A DNA stretch of 64,000 bases. Origin: Burkholderia mayonis (GTDB lineage Bacteria > Pseudomonadota > Gammaproteobacteria > Burkholderiales > Burkholderiaceae). The notes under the pieces are model-generated. The model was not told where the DNA came from. It ran no database searches and was given only the letters and a program-made list of their open reading frames with translations. The stretch spans positions 2,108,001 to 2,172,000 of the forward strand of contig NZ_CP013387.1 in the NCBI RefSeq assembly GCF_001523745.2. The letters are read 5' to 3'. Below are positions 20,110-30,111 of the stretch, piece after piece (the first letter of the stretch is position 1; each line of letters starts with the position of its first letter). The position numbers were made by a program, and so were the translations under genes.

Positions 20110-21156
20110 TCACTTCGACGCCCATGCGGCGAAGCGCTGCTCGAGTTCGTCGCCATGGTCGGTCCAGAACGCGATGTTCTGCAGCACGGCGCTCTTGCCG
20201 TTCGCCGGAGAGTTCGGCAGGTTCGCGAGCGTCTTCGCATCGAGCGCCTTGATCGCCGTCACGTTCGCGGGGCCGTAGGCGATGTGGTGCGCGTACTCCT
20301 GCTGCGGCTTTTGCGACAGCGTGTACGCGATGTACTGCTCGGCAAGCGCCTTGTTCGGCGAGCCCTTCGGAATCGCCCAGTAGTCCAGATCGTAGATGCT
20401 GCCGTTCCACACGACCTTCAGGTTCTTCCCTTCCTTCTGCGCGGCGTCGATCCGGCCGTTGTACGCGGTCGACATCACGACATCGCCAGCGACCAGGAAT
20501 TGCGGCGGCTGCGCGCCCGCCTCCCACCACTGGATGTTCGGCTTCAGCTCGTCGAGCTTCTTGAATGCGCGATCCTGGCCCGCCTTCGTCGCGAGCACCT
20601 TGTAGACATCTTTCGGCGCGACACCGTCCGCCATCAGCGCGAACTCGAGGTTGTAGCGCGCGCCCTTGCGCATCCCACGCTTGCCGGGGAATTTCTTCAC
20701 GTCCCAGAAATCGGCCCAGCCGGCGGGCGCGCTCCTCAGCTTGTCCGCGTTGTACGCGAGCGCCGTCGACCACACGAAGAAGCCGACGCCGCAAGTCTGC
20801 GGCGATTCGGGAATCAGTTCGGACTTCTTCGCGATCTTCGTCCAGTCGAGCTTCTCGTACAGACCTTCGTCGCAGCCGCGGTTCAGATCGCCCGACTCGA
20901 CTTCGACGACGTCCCAGTTCACGTGCTTCGCCTCGACCATCGCCTTCACTTTCGCTTGCTCGCCGTTGTACTCGACGGCCGTGATCTTGTTGCCGGTCGT
21001 CTTCTCGAACGGCTGATTGAACGCGGCCTTCTGCGCGTCGCCGTTCGCGCCGCCGAAGTTGACGACCGTCAGCTCGGCCGCGCCCGCCGCCGTGCAGAAC
21101 GCAACGAGCGACAGCAACGCAACCGCGCGGCGCGGCGTGTTGAGTGCGTGGATCAT
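20110..21156 (-). CDS. ABC transporter substrate-binding protein, PotD/PotF-like
   Basis: A 348-residue periplasmic binding protein with a Sec signal peptide (1 to about 26, cleavage near TAAGA-AEL). The mature part starts with ELTVVNFGGANGDAQKAAFNQPFE, the opening of the spermidine/putrescine-type solute-binding family. WDVVEVESGDLNRGCDEGLYE, VVMSTAYNGR and DYWAIPKGSPNK follow. The ligand cannot be fixed from sequence; polyamines, GABA-like amines or opines are likely. An AGAGGAAA site precedes the ATG at 21156. It lies between the ATPase gene and the permeases, the usual order for these importers. Confidence 0.92.
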   Translation of the reverse strand: MIHALNTPRRAVALLSLVAFCTAAGAAELTVVNFGGANGDAQKAAFNQPFEKTTGNKITAVEYNGEQAKVKAMVEAKHVNWDVVEVESGDLNRGCDEGLYEKLDWTKIAKKSELIPESPQTCGVGFFVWSTALAYNADKLRSAPAGWADFWDVKKFPGKRGMRKGARYNLEFALMADGVAPKDVYKVLATKAGQDRAFKKLDELKPNIQWWEAGAQPPQFLVAGDVVMSTAYNGRIDAAQKEGKNLKVVWNGSIYDLDYWAIPKGSPNKALAEQYIAYTLSQKPQQEYAHHIAYGPANVTAIKALDAKTLANLPNSPANGKSAVLQNIAFWTDHGDELEQRFAAWASK

Positions 21157-21227
21157 GATGTTTCCTCTCGTGACAGGTGAAGCGTGGTGGTTGTGCGAAA
21201 CGTGATGCGTGACTTGCAGTCTCGCGT

Positions 21228-22328
21228 TCATGCGAAGACCCGCAGATGCTCGGGCCGAAACTCGAGTGAAATCGGCGCGCCCGGCGTGAACGCGGCGAGC
21301 GCGCCGGTGCCGAGCGGCACCTTGACGAAGCATTCGTCCTGTCCCGGCAGCACGCAGCGCATCCGGACGTGATCGCCGAAATAGATGAGGCTGCGCGCTT
21401 CACCCGACAGCGCATTCGCCGCGCCGTTCGCCGCACATCCATTGCCCGGCGCGACGTTCATCCGCTCGGGGCGGACGCATGCGATGCCGATCGCGCCCGC
21501 TTGCGCGTTGCCCGTGTTCAGGCCGACGAGGCGCGTACCGTCGTCGAGCCGGAATTCGCAGAATTCGCCGTTCACGCTCGCGACCGTGCCGCGCAGCCGG
21601 TTGCTGTCGCCGATGAAGTTCGCGACGAACTCGTTGCACGGCGATTCGTAGAGCCGATCGACGGTGTCGAGCTGCTGCACGATGCCCTTGTCGAACACAG
21701 CGACGCGATCGGACATCGTCAGCGCCTCGCCCTGATCATGCGTCACGTAGACGAAGGTCAGCCCGAGTTTTTCGTGCAACGCCTTCAGTTCGTACTGCAT
21801 GTGTTCGCGCAGTTGCTTGTCGAGCGCGCCGAGCGGCTCGTCCATCAGCACGAGCTTCGGCTCGAACACGAGCGCGCGCGCGAGCGCGATCCGCTGTTGC
21901 TGGCCGCCCGACAACTGCGCCGGATAACGCTTCGCGAAGCGCTCCATCTGCACCATCCGCAGCGCGGCCGCGACGCGGTCCTTGCGCTCGGCGCCGGACA
22001 TCCGGCGCACGGTCAGCGGATAGTCGACGTTCTGCTCGACGGTCAGATGAGGAAAAAGTGCGTAGTTCTGGAACACCATGCCGATGTTGCGCTTGTGCGG
22101 CGGCACGTTGTTCAGCAGCTCGCCGTCGAGGCAAATCTCGCCGCCCGTCGGGAATTCGAAGCCCGCGAGCATCATCAGGCAAGTGGTCTTGCCCGAGCCG
22201 GACGGCCCGAGCAGCGTCAGGAATTCGCCGCGCCGGATGTCCAGATCGAGCGATTTGACGACGAGCGTTTCGCCGTCGTAGGTCTTGCGCACGCCGCGAA
22301 AGCTGACGATCACATCATCGGTCTTCAT
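21228..22328 (-). CDS. ABC transporter ATP-binding protein, PotA type
   Basis: A 366-residue ATPase and first gene of the leftward importer operon. Visible motifs are Walker A GPSGSGKTT (42-50), Q-loop FQNYALFPHLTVEQNV, signature LSGGQQQR, Walker B LVLMDEPLGALD and the H-loop YVTHDQGEA. A C-terminal TOBE-like regulatory domain occupies about 250-366 (EFVANFIGDSNRLRG onward). It energises the permeases encoded at 17881-20018. It is divergent from the MocR gene across a 108-base promoter region, implying control by that regulator. Confidence 0.94.
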   Translation of the reverse strand: MKTDDVIVSFRGVRKTYDGETLVVKSLDLDIRRGEFLTLLGPSGSGKTTCLMMLAGFEFPTGGEICLDGELLNNVPPHKRNIGMVFQNYALFPHLTVEQNVDYPLTVRRMSGAERKDRVAAALRMVQMERFAKRYPAQLSGGQQQRIALARALVFEPKLVLMDEPLGALDKQLREHMQYELKALHEKLGLTFVYVTHDQGEALTMSDRVAVFDKGIVQQLDTVDRLYESPCNEFVANFIGDSNRLRGTVASVNGEFCEFRLDDGTRLVGLNTGNAQAGAIGIACVRPERMNVAPGNGCAANGAANALSGEARSLIYFGDHVRMRCVLPGQDECFVKVPLGTGALAAFTPGAPISLEFRPEHLRVFA

Positions 22329-22372
22329 CGTCCCGTCCCCTTTTCGTCTTGGCTCGGTATTTCGAGATGCGA

Positions 22373-22402
22373 TTCACTATACGGCGCACACGGTCCTACA
22401 AT
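22373..22402 (+). promoter_or_regulatory. Promoter for the MocR gene overlapping a divergent -10
   Basis: TTCACT (22373-22378), an 18-base spacer and TACAAT (22397-22402) read rightward. On the other strand TATAGT (22376-22381) could be the -10 of the ABC operon. The -10 region lies in an imperfect inverted repeat, GGTCCTAcaaTAGGGAACC (22392-22410), a candidate MocR operator. Confidence 0.45.
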
Positions 22403-22436
22403 AGGGAACCATTTCAATATTTCCGGTAGAACCACT

Positions 22437-23969
22437 TTGGACACCGTGATCCTTTCCGACTGGCTTGCCGCGCGACTCGAGCGGCACTCGGCCGAGCCGA
22501 TGTACCGGCAACTGCTGCGCTTGATGCAGCAGGCGATCCTGTCAGGGGAGCTCACGCCCGGCACGAAGCTGCCGAGCTCGCGCATGCTCGCCGCCGATCT
22601 CGCGATCGCGCGCAACACGGTGCTGCACGTTTACGATCAGCTGACGACGGAAGGTTACGTACTGACGACGACGGGCAGCGGCACCTACGTCGCCGACACG
22701 CGTCCCGACGCGGCGGCGATGCGCGCGCAAGCCGGTGCGCCCGCGCATGCATCGGACGAATCCGCTGCCGCATGGCAGCGCGCGCACGGCGGCGCGCTGT
22801 CCGCGCGCGGCACGCAGTTGATCAAGTACGCGGGCGTATCGCGCCGCCAATGGGGCGCGTTCATGCCGGGCGTGCCGGACGTGTCGGAGTTTCCGACGCG
22901 CACGTGGAGCCGCTTGCAGGCGCGGCTGTGGAAGGAAGCGAATCCCGAGCTGCTGACCTACGCGCCGGGCGGCGGCTACCGGCCGCTGCGCCGCGCGCTG
23001 TCCGATTATTTGCGCGTCGCGCGCTCGGTTAAATGCTCGCCCGACCAGATCATCATCACGACCGGAATTCATCAGTCGATTGATCTATCGGTGCGCCTCC
23101 TCGCGGACGTCGGCGATCGCGCGTGGGTCGAGGAGCCGTGCTACTGGGGCGTGCGCAGCGTGCTGCAGGCGGCGGGACTCGTGCTCGCGCCCGTGCCCGT
23201 CGATCAGGAAGGACTCGCGCCGCGTCCGCAGGATTTGAAGCATCCGCCACGGCTCGTGCTCGTCACACCGTCGCATCAGTATCCGCTCGGCATGGTGATG
23301 AGCCTCGCGCGCCGCCGGATGCTGCTCGAATATGCGCGGCAGCATCAGTGCTGGATCATCGAAGACGACTACGACAGCGAGTTCCGCTACGGCAGCCGGC
23401 CGCTCGCATCGCTGCAGGGGCTCGACGACGCGGGCCGCGTGATCTATGTCGGCAGCCTCGGCAAGATGCTGTTTCCGAGCCTGCGGCTCGGCTACATGGT
23501 CGTGCCCGAGCATCTCGTCGAGACGTTCAGGACGGGGCTGTCCGAGCTGTATCGAGAAGGACAACTGATGCAGCAGGCCGTGCTCGCCGAATTCATCATG
23601 GACGGCTATCTGACGTCGCACGTGCGCCGGATGCGCGCGCTGTACGGCGAGCGCCGGCAATTGCTGATCGACGCGATCCACGCGCGCTTCGGCGATGCGC
23701 TGCCGGTGATGGGCGACGAAGCGGGCCTGCATCTCGTGATCGGACTGCCGAACGGCTGCGACGATCGCGCGATCACGCAGACCGCATTCGACGCGGACGT
23801 GATCGTGCGGCCGCTCACCACCTACTACAACCATGCGGAGACCGCGCGCGAGGGATTGCTGCTCGGCTATGCGTGCGTGCCGAACGAGCGCATCGCGCCT
23901 GCGTTCGACACGCTCGCGCAAACGATCGAAATGGATCTGAATCGAGCCGCGAAGCGGCGCGTCGCGTGA
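22437..23969 (+). CDS. MocR-type GntR/aminotransferase regulator
   Basis: A 510-residue fusion of an N-terminal GntR winged helix (about 15-85; PMYRQLLRLMQQAILSGEL, LPSSRMLAADLAIARNTV, GSGTYV) with a class-I aminotransferase-like domain (about 120-500). The PLP lysine is Lys343 in YVGSLGKMLFPSLRLGYM, and IIEDDYDSEFRYG holds the conserved Asp. GabR, PdxR and TauR belong here: PLP plus a ligand control transcription of a neighbouring operon. The TTG at 22437 gives LDTVILSDWLAARLE; a GTG 9 bases later is the alternative. It is divergent from the polyamine-type ABC importer, which is the likely target, with an amine or aldimine-forming ligand. Confidence 0.9.
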   Translation: MDTVILSDWLAARLERHSAEPMYRQLLRLMQQAILSGELTPGTKLPSSRMLAADLAIARNTVLHVYDQLTTEGYVLTTTGSGTYVADTRPDAAAMRAQAGAPAHASDESAAAWQRAHGGALSARGTQLIKYAGVSRRQWGAFMPGVPDVSEFPTRTWSRLQARLWKEANPELLTYAPGGGYRPLRRALSDYLRVARSVKCSPDQIIITTGIHQSIDLSVRLLADVGDRAWVEEPCYWGVRSVLQAAGLVLAPVPVDQEGLAPRPQDLKHPPRLVLVTPSHQYPLGMVMSLARRRMLLEYARQHQCWIIEDDYDSEFRYGSRPLASLQGLDDAGRVIYVGSLGKMLFPSLRLGYMVVPEHLVETFRTGLSELYREGQLMQQAVLAEFIMDGYLTSHVRRMRALYGERRQLLIDAIHARFGDALPVMGDEAGLHLVIGLPNGCDDRAITQTAFDADVIVRPLTTYYNHAETAREGLLLGYACVPNERIAPAFDTLAQTIEMDLNRAAKRRVA

Positions 23970-24054
23970 TGCGCAGCGACGCGCGGCATATCCGAATGCG
24001 CATACGCATACGAATACGCACGAGCGCGCACCGCATGCGCTCGTGCACGACACG

Positions 24055-25089
24055 CTACTGCGTCTGCGTCGCCGCGCCGCCGCGATCGAGCGACGCCGCA
24101 CGCAACGCCTCGCCCGGCTCCGTGAAATAGCGCTGCCGCAGTTGTGCGACCTGCGCGTCGCGATCCTGCGGCGACAGGTTCTGCGCATCGAGCTGCGCGC
24201 GCTGCGCTGCGTACTCGTCATACTTCGCGCGCCACGCATCGTTCGCCTGCTGCATCTTCGCGACGCGATCCGCGGCTTCCGGCCCGAGCGATTGCGCGAG
24301 CTGCGCACGCATCTCGTCGGGCGATACCCCCGACTTCTGCAATTGCGCGATCCGCGTGACCGCATCGTTCTGCTGCTTCTCGCGTGCCTGCTCCGCGCGC
24401 TGATCGAGCGGCAACTGCTGCTCGAGCGCGGCAAGACGCGCGGCTTTCTGCGCATCCGTCAGCGAAGCATCCTGCATGATCTTCAGCCGCGCGAGATCGT
24501 AACGCTGCCGCTGCTGCTCGGCGCCGAAGAACGGCATGCTCCAATCGCCGAGCGTGCGGCTCGCGATCGACTCGCGCTGATCGAGTGCGAGCTGCAATGT
24601 CGCGATGTCGAACTTGTTGCCGAGTGCACCATCGTCCGGCAGCTTCGCGAGCTGGTCGAGATACGCGCGGTAGCGTTTCCAGACATCGAGCGCCTCGCCC
24701 TGCGCGACCGTGCCGTCGAGCTGCGCGGCGATCTCGCGCGAAACGAGCGCATCGAGCGCCGCGGCGCTCAGCTCGTTCTGCGCGCTCAGGCAATAGTCGA
24801 AGAAATCGCGCACCGCGCGCGCCTTCGCGAGATGCCCGTGCGCGTCGAGCGGCAGGCGCGGCGCCGACGAGCCCGCGAGCGATGCGGGCAACGCATCGGC
24901 TCCGGAACCCGCATCGGCGCTCGCCGCCGCGACGGCGGGCGACGACGACGCGACGACAGGCGCGACGCCGGACACGCCGGCGTCGTGCTTCGCCGGCGCG
25001 CCTACGACATACCAGACCGCACCGGCCGCGACGACGCCGGCCACCCCATAAAGCGCGACGCGTCGCGCGATGCCGCCTTCCCCCGTCAT
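24055..25089 (-). CDS. lifO: Lipase-specific foldase (lipase chaperone)
   Basis: A 344-residue steric chaperone that folds the adjacent lipase in the periplasm. It has an N-terminal membrane anchor (about 8-30), an Ala/Ser/Gly-rich linker (about 35-75), and the foldase signature R94-D-F-F-D-Y-C-L-S-A103, which matches the family motif RxxFDY(F/C)L(S/T)A. A long helical region follows (about 105-330), ending RYFTEPGEALR. It begins 3 bases after the lipase stop, the usual lipA-foldase order in Burkholderia. Converges with the MocR gene. Confidence 0.95.
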   Translation of the reverse strand: MTGEGGIARRVALYGVAGVVAAGAVWYVVGAPAKHDAGVSGVAPVVASSSPAVAAASADAGSGADALPASLAGSSAPRLPLDAHGHLAKARAVRDFFDYCLSAQNELSAAALDALVSREIAAQLDGTVAQGEALDVWKRYRAYLDQLAKLPDDGALGNKFDIATLQLALDQRESIASRTLGDWSMPFFGAEQQRQRYDLARLKIMQDASLTDAQKAARLAALEQQLPLDQRAEQAREKQQNDAVTRIAQLQKSGVSPDEMRAQLAQSLGPEAADRVAKMQQANDAWRAKYDEYAAQRAQLDAQNLSPQDRDAQVAQLRQRYFTEPGEALRAASLDRGGAATQTQ

Positions 25090-25092
25090 CGA

Positions 25093-26515
<1,423 letters not shown>

Positions 26516-28678
26516 TCAGAGTTTGGTGCTCAAGCGGATCCAGGCGGTGCGGCCGGGCTCCGTGACGGGCATGTTCGCCGGGTAGCCGAAAGCGGCGTTA
26601 CCCGCGAGGTTCAGGTGCTCCGCATAAGCCTTGTCGAGCACGTTGTCGATGCCGACCGAAATCTGCACCGCCTTGCTCACGTTGTACTGCGCATGCAGCG
26701 ACAGCACGCCGAAACCGGCGCTCGGACCAAAGTCCTTGCCGACCACGTTGCCCTCGTTCAACGCATAGCGATGCTGCGGCGCAACGACGCGCCACAGGCC
26801 GCCTGCCGACCACGGCCCGTGCGAGTATTCGACGCCGAAGCGCGCTTCGAGCGGCGGCATTTGCGGCAGCGGTGCGCCGCTCTGTACGTTACGTCCCCAT
26901 GCATACGCGAGCGACGCGTCGAAGCGCCATGGCGTAAGCGGACGCCACGACGCGCCGAGTTCGCCGCCCATGATCTGCGCGTTGACGTTCGTCGCCTGCG
27001 TCGTCTGCCCCATCGGACCCGTCGCGTAGTCGAACAGGATGAAGTCCTGCACATAGCCCGCGTAGGCGGATATCCACGCATCGAGCTTGTCGCTCTTGTA
27101 CTGCGCGCCGATGTCGAGCTGCGTCGTCTTCTCCGGCTTGATCGCCGAGAACGCGTTCACCGAGCCGGCCGGGCCGCGCTTCGCCGAAAACAGTTCCCAA
27201 TAATCGGGAAAGCGCTCCGCGTGCCCGATGCCCGCGTACCAGGTGACGGGCAGCGACGCGAGATCGCGCTCGTAGCGGACGAAGCCGCTCGGCAGCACGC
27301 GCGAGCGAAGATCGTCGAGGGTCGGGTTGCGCATGCTCGTCATCATGCCGCCCGTCGTCGCGCGCTTGTCGCGCGCAGCCGCGTAATCGATCCGCGCGCC
27401 GCCGATCACGCGCGACACGTCGCTCGCATACCAGGTCAGCTCGCCGAACGCGCCCGCGTTCCACATGTTCGCCTGCGGATTCCACGGTTTGTCGCCGTAG
27501 TTCTGCATTCCCATCGCCGAGCGCGAATCGAGACGGTTCGACTGCGCGTCGACGCCCGTCACGAGCTTGAACGCATCGGTGAAGCGCAGCGTCGCCGCGA
27601 CGCGCGCGCCAAGCGTGCGGCGCCGCACTTCGGACGCCATCCGCATCGGCATGCTGCTCGTCGGATCGGGCATCCGCAGCGTGTAGTTGTCCATCACGTG
27701 ATCGGCTTCGTTGTAGAAGACCTGTGCCTCGATCCGGTCGAGCACGTCGCCGATGTGCTTCTTGTCGAACTTCAGGCCGAACGTCTCTCGCCGGAAATGC
27801 GCGCCGTCCATCCCGCGGCCCGCGTAGCGCGCGTAGCCGTCGCCCGTGCCCGCCGTCAGCTCGAGCCGCGTGTTGTCGTCTGGCGTCCAGCCGAGCGCCG
27901 CGTCCGCATTCCACTTGTCCCACTGCGACGGCACCGTGCGGCCGCTGCCGTCCTCGTAGTCCTGCGAATGCGCATGGTTCGCGGTCACGCGGCCGTAGAA
28001 GTCCGGCGTGCCGGCGGTCACGTCGACGTTCTGATCGTTGCGGCCGAACGAGCCGCCGACGACGCTGCCGTCGAAACGCATGCCCGGCGTCTTGAAGCGC
28101 GGCGTCACGCGCTCGAACAGCACCGTGCCCGCCGACGCGCCCGGCCCGTACAGCACCGTCTGCGGCCCCTTGACGACCGTCACCTTGTCGTAGCTCTCGG
28201 GTGCGATATACGACGTCGGCGCGTCCATCCGGCCGGGGCACGCGCCGAGCGTCGGCATGCCGTTCGCGACGATGTTCAGGCGCGAGCCGAACATCCCGCG
28301 CAGCACCGGGTCGCCGTTCGTACCGCCGCTGCGGATCGACGCGAAGCCGGGAATCGTCTTCAGGTAATCGGCGCCGTCGCTCGCGGGCAGCGGCTGGCGC
28401 GGCGCTTTCGGATCGGTGACGACGACGAGCGGCGTCGATTCAGGCGCCGCAACGACTTCGATCGTCGGCAGCACGGGCGCGTCCGCAGTCGTGCCGGTTG
28501 TCGTGCCGGCGGCGTCGTGACGATGCGCGACGTCGGTCGTCTGCGCGACGGCCGGCGCGGGATTGAAGGTGAAGGCGCCCGCCGCGAGCGCGGGGACGGT
28601 CAGGCTGATCGCGCGACGGCGACGGCGCGCGCGTTCTGCACGCGCAGCGCGCACGTGACGCAAGTACTTGGATGTCAT
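26516..28678 (-). CDS. TonB-dependent copper receptor, OprC type
   Basis: A 720-residue outer-membrane receptor with a basic N-terminus, a signal peptide ending near AVA-QTT (46) and a TonB-box-like PTIEVVA (71-77). The plug domain covers about 85-195 and includes VTVVKGPQTVLYGPGASAG; a 22-strand barrel ends TAWIRLSTKL. The decisive evidence is a Cys147-x3-Met151 and His327-x-Met329 set. P. aeruginosa OprC binds Cu(I) with C143, M147, H323 and M325, the same residues 180 apart. It therefore very probably imports copper. It is preceded by a DUF2946 gene in the same direction (86 bases). Confidence 0.92.
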   Translation of the reverse strand: MTSKYLRHVRAARAERARRRRRAISLTVPALAAGAFTFNPAPAVAQTTDVAHRHDAAGTTTGTTADAPVLPTIEVVAAPESTPLVVVTDPKAPRQPLPASDGADYLKTIPGFASIRSGGTNGDPVLRGMFGSRLNIVANGMPTLGACPGRMDAPTSYIAPESYDKVTVVKGPQTVLYGPGASAGTVLFERVTPRFKTPGMRFDGSVVGGSFGRNDQNVDVTAGTPDFYGRVTANHAHSQDYEDGSGRTVPSQWDKWNADAALGWTPDDNTRLELTAGTGDGYARYAGRGMDGAHFRRETFGLKFDKKHIGDVLDRIEAQVFYNEADHVMDNYTLRMPDPTSSMPMRMASEVRRRTLGARVAATLRFTDAFKLVTGVDAQSNRLDSRSAMGMQNYGDKPWNPQANMWNAGAFGELTWYASDVSRVIGGARIDYAAARDKRATTGGMMTSMRNPTLDDLRSRVLPSGFVRYERDLASLPVTWYAGIGHAERFPDYWELFSAKRGPAGSVNAFSAIKPEKTTQLDIGAQYKSDKLDAWISAYAGYVQDFILFDYATGPMGQTTQATNVNAQIMGGELGASWRPLTPWRFDASLAYAWGRNVQSGAPLPQMPPLEARFGVEYSHGPWSAGGLWRVVAPQHRYALNEGNVVGKDFGPSAGFGVLSLHAQYNVSKAVQISVGIDNVLDKAYAEHLNLAGNAAFGYPANMPVTEPGRTAWIRLSTKL

Positions 28679-28764
28679 GAATCGAAACTCGAAGGACGCC
28701 CCTCCGCGCGATCGGCAGATCGAACGGATGCGGGGATTACGTGAACAGGAATGAAATCAGGCGT

Positions 28765-29157
28765 TCAGGCGTCTGTCGGCGGGGCGCGCGGATAGGCGCG
28801 GTTGTAGCGTGCGAGCGAAGGCGCGGCGGCGCGAGGTGCGACGGACGGCGCAACGGCCGCCGCATGCACGGCGCAGGCGGCCGGCGCAGCCGTGCCGATC
28901 GCCGGGCTGTGCGCGAAGAATGCACAGTAGCCGCAGGCGTCGAGATGCAGTGCGTGATGCGCGACGCCGTCGTGTGCGGGACCGCCGTGCGCGGCGCCGG
29001 CTTCGGCCGGCCGGGCGTGGTGCTCGTCGCCGCAGATCACTGCGTCGGACGGCCCGGCGGGCCGCGCGTTCGCCTGCGAGACGAGCGGCGCGACGATCGC
29101 CAACCAGATCGCAAGCATGCCCAGCCAGGCAGTCAGTTTGCGGAATCGGTTGGGCAT
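28765..29157 (-). CDS. DUF2946 Cys/His-rich membrane protein next to the copper receptor
   Basis: A 130-residue protein with one N-terminal hydrophobic helix (about 10-28) and a periplasmic part rich in metal-type ligands: Cys42, His46/47, His67/68, His71 and the pair Cys75-x2-Cys78 in DACGYC, then His83. C-terminal residues are Ala/Pro-rich. The CGYC/His pattern defines DUF2946 proteins, which commonly sit beside copper transport genes. A role in copper binding or delivery at the periplasmic face is inferred from the residues and from the oprC-like gene 86 bases downstream. Confidence 0.82.
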   Translation of the reverse strand: MPNRFRKLTAWLGMLAIWLAIVAPLVSQANARPAGPSDAVICGDEHHARPAEAGAAHGGPAHDGVAHHALHLDACGYCAFFAHSPAIGTAAPAACAVHAAAVAPSVAPRAAAPSLARYNRAYPRAPPTDA

Positions 29158-29177
29158 GGCGCGGGATGGCGTAAAGG

Positions 29178-29210
29178 GAATGTAATGCCGCCCGAATGTT
29201 ACAGAATGTT
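29178..29210. promoter_or_regulatory. Three GAATGT(T/A) repeats upstream of the DUF2946-receptor unit
   Basis: GAATGTA at 29178, GAATGTT at 29194 and GAATGTT at 29204 lie 21-53 bases upstream of the DUF2946 start. The last two are 10 bases apart, one helical turn, as in operators of OmpR-type metal-responsive regulators. Regulator and function are inferred. Confidence 0.4.
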
Positions 29211-29308
29211 GGCTGGCTTGAATAGCGTGAAACGGTCGCGGCCGCGCCGCCCTCGCGCATGCATCGTTGCACGCGCAACGATGTGCGGCGCGGCGTCGCG
29301 ACGCGTCG

Positions 29309-29845
29309 TCAGAACGTCATCCGGCGCAGCGTCGCGTCGCGCTTCACGAAGTGATGCCAGAGCGCGGCGAGCGCATGCAGGCCGATCACGTAATAGAACA
29401 CGTTGCCGATCACCTCGTGCGCGTCCTTGATCGACGAGCGCAGGCCCGGATTCGGGCCGAACAGCGTGAACGACCAGTCGATCCAGGCGAGCGTCACGGG
29501 CTTGCCGCCGAAGTTCAGCGTCATGATGCCGAGGAGCGGCTGCGCGACGATGAACACGTACAGTGCGAGATGCGCGAGCTTCGACAGCAGCGAGAGCAAC
29601 GCCGGCTGCGGCAGCGCGCGCGGCGCGCGGGTCGCGAACCGCCAGACGATCCGCAGCACTGCGAACGTCAGCACGAGCGTGCCGGAGAGGTAGTGGACGT
29701 TCGACCAGAACAATCGGCTGTCGGCACCCTTCGGCCCGCGGACTTCGATCGAGAGATACGCGAACGCGACGAGCAGGAAGATCGCCCAATGGAAGAACAC
29801 GGCAGGACGGTTGTAGCGCGCCTGGCCGGCGGGGACACGGTTCAT
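29309..29845 (-). CDS. cybB: Cytochrome b561 (CybB type)
   Basis: A 178-residue four-helix diheme membrane protein. Candidate haem ligands are in the usual places: His19 (VFFHWAIF), His51 (NVHYLSG), His92 (LAHLALY), His143 (DAHEVIG) and His157 (GLHALAALWHH). It shuttles electrons from ubiquinol in the inner membrane and is linked to superoxide handling in E. coli CybB. The ATG at 29845 puts the first ligand helix at the right distance. It lies upstream of the DUF2946-copper receptor pair with a 151-base gap containing the repeated boxes, so it is probably a separate unit. Confidence 0.88.
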   Translation of the reverse strand: MNRVPAGQARYNRPAVFFHWAIFLLVAFAYLSIEVRGPKGADSRLFWSNVHYLSGTLVLTFAVLRIVWRFATRAPRALPQPALLSLLSKLAHLALYVFIVAQPLLGIMTLNFGGKPVTLAWIDWSFTLFGPNPGLRSSIKDAHEVIGNVFYYVIGLHALAALWHHFVKRDATLRRMTF

Positions 29846-29876
29846 GATCAGTCTCGTTCGTATTGAAGGGAACCAC

Positions 29877-29909
29877 GGCATCGCGTACGGCATCGCGTAC
29901 GGCATCGCC
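29877..29909. repeat. Tandem repeat, 12-bp unit, 2.75 copies
   Basis: GGCATCGCGTAC at 29877 and 29889, then GGCATCGC at 29901. It lies 32 bases upstream of the cytochrome b561 start, in its promoter region, so copy-number change could alter expression. Confidence 0.75.
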
Positions 29910-30111
29910 CGCGACGTTATCGAATTGTAATGACGCGCGATGCGCCGTCCATGCAGCTCGATCAAGTTTCGGCGCAATAGCGCGTCGTGCAGGCTCGGGT
30001 AGGGCCGCATGTCGGCGAAGCGACGCGTGAACTATGCTCGATTCTAGAAACGAACAGTCGCGCACGATCCCGCCACGACGCCCGCATCACCGCTACACGC
30101 AAGGCCCCACC

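Noticed and set aside
23992..24020. CATACG short repeat after the MocR gene
   Set aside because: Only two exact 6-bp copies and one variant; not distinguishable from chance.
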